The notes beneath the pieces were generated by a model. The model was not told where the DNA came from. It was given only the letters and a program-made list of their open reading frames with translations, and did not search any database. A program made the position numbers and the translations under genes. Below are positions 58,542-64,000 of a stretch of 64,000 nucleotides of DNA, piece after piece. The stretch's first letter is position 1. Each line of letters opens with the position of its first letter. Source of the DNA: Seiridium cupressi (lineage: Eukaryota > Ascomycota > Sordariomycetes > Amphisphaeriales > Sporocadaceae); the NCBI GenBank assembly GCA_036674765.1, contig JARVKI010000018.1, forward strand, positions 462,228 through 526,227, in the 5' to 3' direction.

Positions 58542-59596
58542 ATGGCAGGGTTGCCTAATGTGCCGGGGCCAAAATTGGAACCATTCGTCAGCGGTGATGC
58601 TCCTCTCAATATTGACTTTATACGGCTGTTAGGTAGTGGTGAACATGGCCATGTGTGGGAAGCCGTAATCAATGGTCATGCCTACGCGTTGAAAATGGTA
58701 TGCTGGGCTGTTTCTGAATCGATCACTGTGTCATTGGGGATGCTGATGCTTTCTAGTTTAGGTTCGACGATCGCTTCACACCGTCTGATTACTGGAATAT
58801 CCAATTCAGTGATGATGATCAACTATTATACATGCACCCCTTTAGTTGCGAGTCTCGCGCTTATGCAAGACTCAAAGAGCTCGATAAGGAATCAATCGCA
58901 GTTCGCTGCTACGGCTATCTTATGCTGGGCGAGGAGTGTCAGACAGCGCTGCGCCAAAAGGACCAGCTCGACTGGGAGGAAGACTGGGGCCATTGCGAAG
59001 CTTTCAAGGGTCGGCCATTGCAAGCATTGGTCAAGGAGCTGGTAGAAGTGGAAAATGTGGGCGAGTTCGATAGGGCTCCAGATGCCAACTACAGGAGGAT
59101 CGTACGGGCGATTGACTTCCCTGACACTGGGAGGAAATTGATTCAAAATATGAAAACACTCCATCGAGCTGGTATACTGAACCGGGATATCAACAACTCC
59201 AACGTTGTCATGGGCAAGTTCCTCGAGTTTAGTTCGGCATGGACGGTGCCTCATCCTTGTTTGTCCACCGAACTCATCGATGCAGATGTCGGCCCAGTCG
59301 GGCAACTAGGCATGTGCGATGCTCATCGAGTTGATGGACTCATCGAGAAATGGAACCAGTATCATCCATCCAAGGAGCCGATCTGGGATCGGGCTGCGCC
59401 GAGTAGAAAATACCAGGCCAGACTACGCTCTCACCGGCACCCCGAAGAGGGATGGCGAGAGCCGTGGAATTGGAATCGTGGATATTGGATCCGTCCAGAC
59501 AAGTTCCAATGGGAAAAGGCTGTTCAACAAGTAAAGCATCGCAAAAAAAAGACGCCTCAGCCGAAGACGAAGCGGCGTTCCCGCAAGAGGAAGTAA
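58542..59596 (+). CDS. FTA2-like protein with degenerate protein-kinase fold
   Basis: Two exons, 58542-58697 and 58757-59596, with a 59-nt intron (GTATGC..CTAG); 331 aa. It fits the fungal family named after Sim4-complex subunit Fta2: MAGLPNVPGPKLEPF, LGSGEHGHVWEAVINGHAYALKM (Gly loop and Lys51), FSCESRAYARLKE with a C-helix Glu84, VRCYGYLMLG hinge-side strand, AGILNRDINNSN (catalytic-loop Asp196 and Asn), then FLEFSSAWTVPHPC. The DFG-like position reads EFS, so the metal-binding Asp is replaced by Glu and activity is doubtful. The C-terminus is very basic (HRKKKTPQPKTKRRSRKRK), a likely nuclear signal. Most fungal members are not kinetochore proteins and form expanded accessory families of unknown role. 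Same strand and 184 bases after the frameshifted gene, so the two may be a pair. Confidence 0.78.
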
Positions 59597-60656
59597 CGGG
59601 ACTTGGTAACAGATGTATTCTCCAATGGCCGCTCCATGGGCATGCCCAACTGCATTCAGTTTAGTTGTTACTTAGTCATGACAACGGCCACCGTCTAAGT
59701 ATGTAACCATATGCGGAGCTAAATATCCATGCAACCTTGCGTGCCTTAGACGCAATTTTATGATGTGATTCAGTGGACCGCAGTCCAACAAATTGATTTT
59801 GCGCCGTTCAAGCCACATATCCTTGGGATGGGCATAATCGGCTTTTTTTAGTCCAGCGAAATGGCTCGAGATAAAATACGCTAGCAGCAACTAGGTACGG
59901 TATTCCGCGTGCGCAGGCTTCTGGCATACATTGTCTACGAAGTCGAGTTGTTTGCATAGCGCGCAAACATGAGATGTCACATTAGTGAGAAATAACAGGA
60001 AGTTGTTCTGTTCTCGGCCCTGAAAATACTGAGTGTTACCAGAATAGAAACTGTTCACAAGGTGGTGTGGTGAGATAGCGCGCTCTTGGGGGCTGACAGT
60101 TTTACGAAAGTTGTCGAATAGCGCTGCTGACGTGCCCCGTATGTGGTGGCGTCTACCAACAAACCTTGGACAGGAGACTCAAAGACGTGATTGGCTAGGG
60201 CTAAGAGACCGGATCAATCACCCCCGGATCTTGAGCCTTTCACGGTCACTTTTTGCAAGATGAAGCCGAGTTGGCTTTGAAGACTCGTGGCTGACTGCTC
60301 CGAAAACCCACGTTACTCTCCCTTGCCGGCTGAGGCGAAGGAGTTGCCCAATGACAGACCCCACAATCCTCAGCTGGATTCAGCGCAGCCTCAACGTTGG
60401 CTGAGGCTGAGTTCTTCCTGAGTGAGATGGTGAGATAGCATCGCAGGGGGACAACTCGGTGCCTGCCAATGTTGCATCGACGATGGTGAAATTTCAGTAG
60501 ACGGTAAGGATGTATATCAAGTGCTCCCATCCTCTGATGATCCCTCCTGTGAAAGACACTCACATTATCATATATTGAACACTCTCAACCAGAACACCAT
60601 CATCCAATCAGGCCCATCCACTTAGTGTCCATCAAAATAATATTTTCACTTGAAAA
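59597..60656. other. Intergenic region
   Basis: Between the FTA2-like gene and the secreted protein gene, both on plus. Short frames on minus are not protein-like. No gene seen. Confidence 0.45.
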
Positions 60657-61358
60657 ATGAAGTGCGCAGCCGCAGTCATTGCTTTGCTCTATGCGAGCGG
60701 TGCCCTCGCTGCCCCGTCTCTTACGTGGAGACGCCAGTACACCAATGTCACTATACCCTACCAAAACACAACCGTGCCATGCAATGGCACTACTCCCACA
60801 AACTCGACTATTCCCTCCAATTCAACCACCCCCTCGAACACAACAATCCCGACCAAGCACTCTGGCTTCGTTCTGCCTACCCTGCTCAAGATCCACCACA
60901 TTCGCACCAATAAGAACACAGAAGACGTTCAGATCGCCACCCAACGCAACGGTCCAGCGGAGACCTCGACGCTGTATGAGATCCCCGTCCCCGAGGAGCT
61001 GGCGGGCAAGACGTGCAGTCTAGTCATCCGCGCCGGGCTTCTCGGCAACGGGACCATTATCCAGGGCACGCAGGCCATGGACATCTTCAACAACAACATT
61101 GAATCCCTTGCCAAGCTGCAGTCGGGCAACCTGCGAAACCTCCAACTCGCGCGGGTGCGCTTTGACTACAAGACAAGTCTCTACGCTTTTGAGGAGACTG
61201 TCCTTCCACCACGTATCAGGTCATTCCCCTGCCCTGCTGGCAAGACGCTTGAATGGGAATCCGTTGCCGTCGGTGATTTTGACATCAATGTTATCAAGCA
61301 AGACTTTGAGTCCAATGGCCAGGATATCCCCAACGGCCTCAGCATCGGCTACTACTAG
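60657..61358 (+). CDS. Secreted protein with N-glycosylation-rich linker, But2-like C-terminal domain
   Basis: Single exon, 233 aa. MKCAAAVIALLYASGALA is a clear signal peptide, followed by a WRRQ site for possible Kex2 processing at about residue 26. Residues 30-63 carry six N-x-T/S sequons (Asn30, 37, 43, 49, 55, 61) in a TIPxNST-like repeat. The rest is a beta-rich domain: STLYEIPVPEELAGKTCSLVI, GTIIQGTQAMDIFNNN, RSFPCPAGKTLEWESVAVGDFDINVIKQDF, ending GLSIGYY. The GKTCSLV and PCPAGKT..E..VGDFD patterns resemble the But2 C-terminal domain of fungal secreted or GPI-linked wall proteins. There is no GPI signal or membrane segment at the C-terminus. Likely an extracellular or wall-associated protein; function unknown. 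Confidence 0.8.
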   Translation: MKCAAAVIALLYASGALAAPSLTWRRQYTNVTIPYQNTTVPCNGTTPTNSTIPSNSTTPSNTTIPTKHSGFVLPTLLKIHHIRTNKNTEDVQIATQRNGPAETSTLYEIPVPEELAGKTCSLVIRAGLLGNGTIIQGTQAMDIFNNNIESLAKLQSGNLRNLQLARVRFDYKTSLYAFEETVLPPRIRSFPCPAGKTLEWESVAVGDFDINVIKQDFESNGQDIPNGLSIGYY

Positions 61359-63925
61359 ACATCTGATTGAATTAGAATTTCTCTTTTCTTCATAGAGCGG
61401 AGTGGAGGGTATAATCTAGACCAGCATCAGCACTGGCACCATTGACAACATTTTTGAATAAACGCTCCTGCATGGAGTCTAAAAGCATAGATAGCACTAT
61501 CAGGAGTTCTTACAACTTTTAATTAATTCCCTGGCCACCACATCGGTCGCAGATAACGGAATGAAGTTTCATCGATTCTCCAAATGTCCTCTGTTGTCAA
61601 AGCTACTGCATCCGTCAAAGCGACGACTTGTGGATCCAATTCTCTTTCATTCTCGAATTTCTCAATGATGAGTTTGAACTCCAACTGCATTGATATATTA
61701 CCTCGCTCAATGTGTCCATAGTTGAGAGTTATCCAATATGCTGCGGCCTACTGGCCCACTCACTTAGGTTGGACTGTGTCCTCAGGCTATGTACATGGTT
61801 CCTTCCATCAGAGACTGGCCGTTCCTATTGTATCGATTTGAATCTTTCACCGGCCCAATCTCACAGTAATAGTTTGATTTAGGGTAATGTAGTCTGGTAG
61901 AGCCACATTATATCAAGCAGTAAAGGTCCAACCGTAGTCTAATGGATTGAATACATCATGGACTCAAGCCAGCTCCGAGATTCGCACACTCTTCTGGCGT
62001 GAGATCTGACGGACTTGTGGCAGGGCCTGGAGAAACCTGGACGGCGAATGGTGAGTTTCTTCCAGAACTGGCTGGGAACATATCTGTGGTGATATGTCAG
62101 CTTTACACGATTCCCATTTCTTCCAAAGATGCCGGGAGTCAAAATCGTGATAGTTGCGCAGAGTGCTCTGAGTTTGGCTACACATTCTCCTGTTGCCATA
62201 TCGGCTGTTTCTGATTTACACGCTTCTCAGTCTCGTATGGGAGCTCTTCGCAGTTGGCCAACCCAGTAACCTAGTTGAGTTAAGATTGTTTTAACTCGTC
62301 GAGAACTTTTAGATTCTCTAATATCTATGGAGTTGACCAACGAGAAGATACCCGAAATGCAGTGCAGACATGTTTTTGGGTGGACGGCACAATACCAAAT
62401 TTAGGATGTCACCACATCAGAGGCTAGTCTCCTCGACCAGTCCAGTTTCCTTCTGGACGACAGTGAGGCGTCTTTTCAGATACAGCAGTTTCCACGTCGG
62501 CCGAGAAGTAGAAACATCCCGTGGGCATCCGACAGAGACGAACTCAAGCTTCAGTTGTCATTTCCAACAACTGTCAATACAGAAACCTATCTGTATCCAT
62601 GGTGTTACATACTGTGGCACAGACCGAACTATTTCCTAACACACAGCCAAGCCCGACTTATCATCAGTGGTCTCGCATCCCTTTAGACTTCAATAAGACT
62701 GCCAGATACATATGGTGGATCAATGTCAGCCACTCATGATGAAGCTCAAAGCATACAGTTTCTAGAATCCGGAGAGCAGGCGTCCAACTACGCGGTCACT
62801 CCTATCCGGTGAACTAGCCCATTACACAAAACAGCCTCTTCGAAAGAGCTTCAACCTAGCATGGAACTCCCCAATGGCATAAGAGCGAGGTAGTTTCAGC
62901 TGGAAGAGGTGTCAAGCTGGGAGCCATGAGTGTTATGCCCAATCGGACAGTTCAGCCACGGAGCATCCAACTATACGGGACCCCCAACAGAAAATGTAAC
63001 AAGCAGTCAATACCTCCTAGTCCGGCATCACGGTCGTCGAGTTGATACAAAATTACCAAGAGTCCGAAGCCCGACAGCCAATCATCTCATTTCCCGCAAG
63101 TGATCACATCCGGCATTTGGCAGTTAGGATGCAGCCCGAGGCCCGATGATGGGGAGATCAAGATGAGAGTCAACAAAAAGTTAAAGCCCCCATATAGTCT
63201 TGATGAACCCACAGCTTTACACTTACCCGTCATGAAAATAAAAGATCTTTGATCTTTGGCTGCTTCATCGAAGCGACGCTCTGATGTAGTTGACGACAGC
63301 TACTCAGAGCTTGCGCCTTGGACAAATATGCTGGATGCAGTCATTCAAGAGCTCGATCCACTCGACTGGGAATCCGATGTGCCAAAAGGCTCAAGACTTT
63401 ATGGAACAATGGTTGCCTACCGGTAAATCTCAGGACACGCTTCCTAGAGAGACGGCGGTTAGTAGTCCATGTCTGCGAGACGAGCATCACCGGCGACCGT
63501 CAGTCTGATGAACGCATAATCTTGTATTAGTACGTTTGCATCAACCACGTCGATCGTTTGTATCTGCAACATCGTGGTCTTCAGCCTTTGGTAAGTTTCG
63601 CAACCATCGTTCGGGGGTACTTACGAAACTTTCTTCAAACCACAAGAAGCCAAAAATTGATGGAAATGTTGTGGCAAAAAATCGGGCTATGGAGGAAGTG
63701 ATTTGTACTTCAGTCATGGGAGTTCGCTACGAGCCTTACACCCGAAAACCCCATCCTTTGCACATATCGGCAGACAAGAATTCTATTTGCTCCCATCAAG
63801 TAATGTGGAACGAAAAGAACGAAGCAACAGTAGAACTCAAGACATGAAATTCACGTTGGGGACTTCAGCCAATGTATTCGGAAGGTTGCATATGAAGAGA
63901 TTCACTCCAAATGTAGCAAGTGAGT
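61359..63925. other. Terminal intergenic region
   Basis: About 2.6 kb without a supportable gene. Frames at 61.94-62.21 and 63.29-63.85 kb are open but lack protein-like composition. Nothing else seen before the poly-G run. Confidence 0.5.

Positions 63926-64000
<75 letters not shown>
63926..64000. other. Poly-G run at the window end
   Basis: Seventy-five bases that are all G except a C at 63970. Such a run is not expected in a fungal genome and resembles dark-cycle poly-G read ends or a gap-edge artefact. The true length and what follows cannot be trusted. Confidence 0.9.

Noticed and set aside
1..64000. CRISPR arrays, bacterial operons, rRNA genes, intact transposases or reverse transcriptases
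   Set aside because: None seen. The gene structure is eukaryotic, and no open frame shows transposase, RT or integrase motifs.

Overview
The window is nuclear DNA of a filamentous ascomycete (Pezizomycotina, most likely a Sordariomycete). The evidence is short introns of about 45-80 nt with GTAAGT/GTATGT-like donors and CTAG/ACAG acceptors, well separated monocistronic genes on both strands, and typical fungal families: DUF3292, NST1, TMA20, RHO2, I78 inhibitor, Ubp16-like peptidase, FTA2-like kinase fold and fungal BTB and F-box proteins. The species is not identifiable from the sequence alone; the class-level placement is inference.

Layout. 0.5-3.7 kb (+): a dynamin/Mx-like GTPase whose C-terminal part is an FG-dotted low-complexity tail. 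4.1-5.0 kb (-): an extended SDR oxidoreductase. 6.75-9.05 kb (+): a six-exon DUF3292 membrane protein. 10.7-11.9 kb (-): class II fructose-bisphosphate aldolase. 14.1-16.1 kb (-): a membrane-anchored Ubp16-like deubiquitinase. 16.8-18.2 kb (-): an F-box-like protein. 20.1-23.3 kb (+): a ten-exon secreted subtilisin with PA and Fn3-like regions. 25.5-28.1 kb: an AT-rich, repeat-bearing island around a single-exon BTB protein. 29.2-31.0 kb (-): a Dal5-like MFS permease with GATA sites upstream. 31.0-38.1 kb: a 7 kb stretch with no supportable gene.

38.1-53.5 kb is a conserved housekeeping block: TMA20, an I78 protease inhibitor, a secreted/membrane Cys-rich Ser/Thr-rich protein, NST1, RHO2 (with a 6-nt microexon) and mitoribosomal mL40. 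54.2-61.4 kb is more accessory: a decayed coding fragment behind a 27-A run, a Caps_synth-type glycosyltransferase, an unnamed fungal protein broken by a one-base frameshift, an FTA2-like kinase-fold protein directly downstream of it, and a secreted protein with a dense N-glycosylation-sequon linker. The last 2.6 kb holds no gene, and the window ends in an almost pure poly-G run that looks like a sequencing or assembly artefact.

The genes do not form a pathway or operon. The best candidates for something little described are the frameshifted protein/FTA2-like pair (57.4-59.6 kb), the dynamin-FG-tail fusion (0.5-3.7 kb) and the BTB gene with its three distinct tandem-repeat systems (25.5-28.1 kb). 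Exon boundaries were placed by reading splice signals and requiring continuous frame and family-like protein sequence; all spliced lengths given below are multiples of three.
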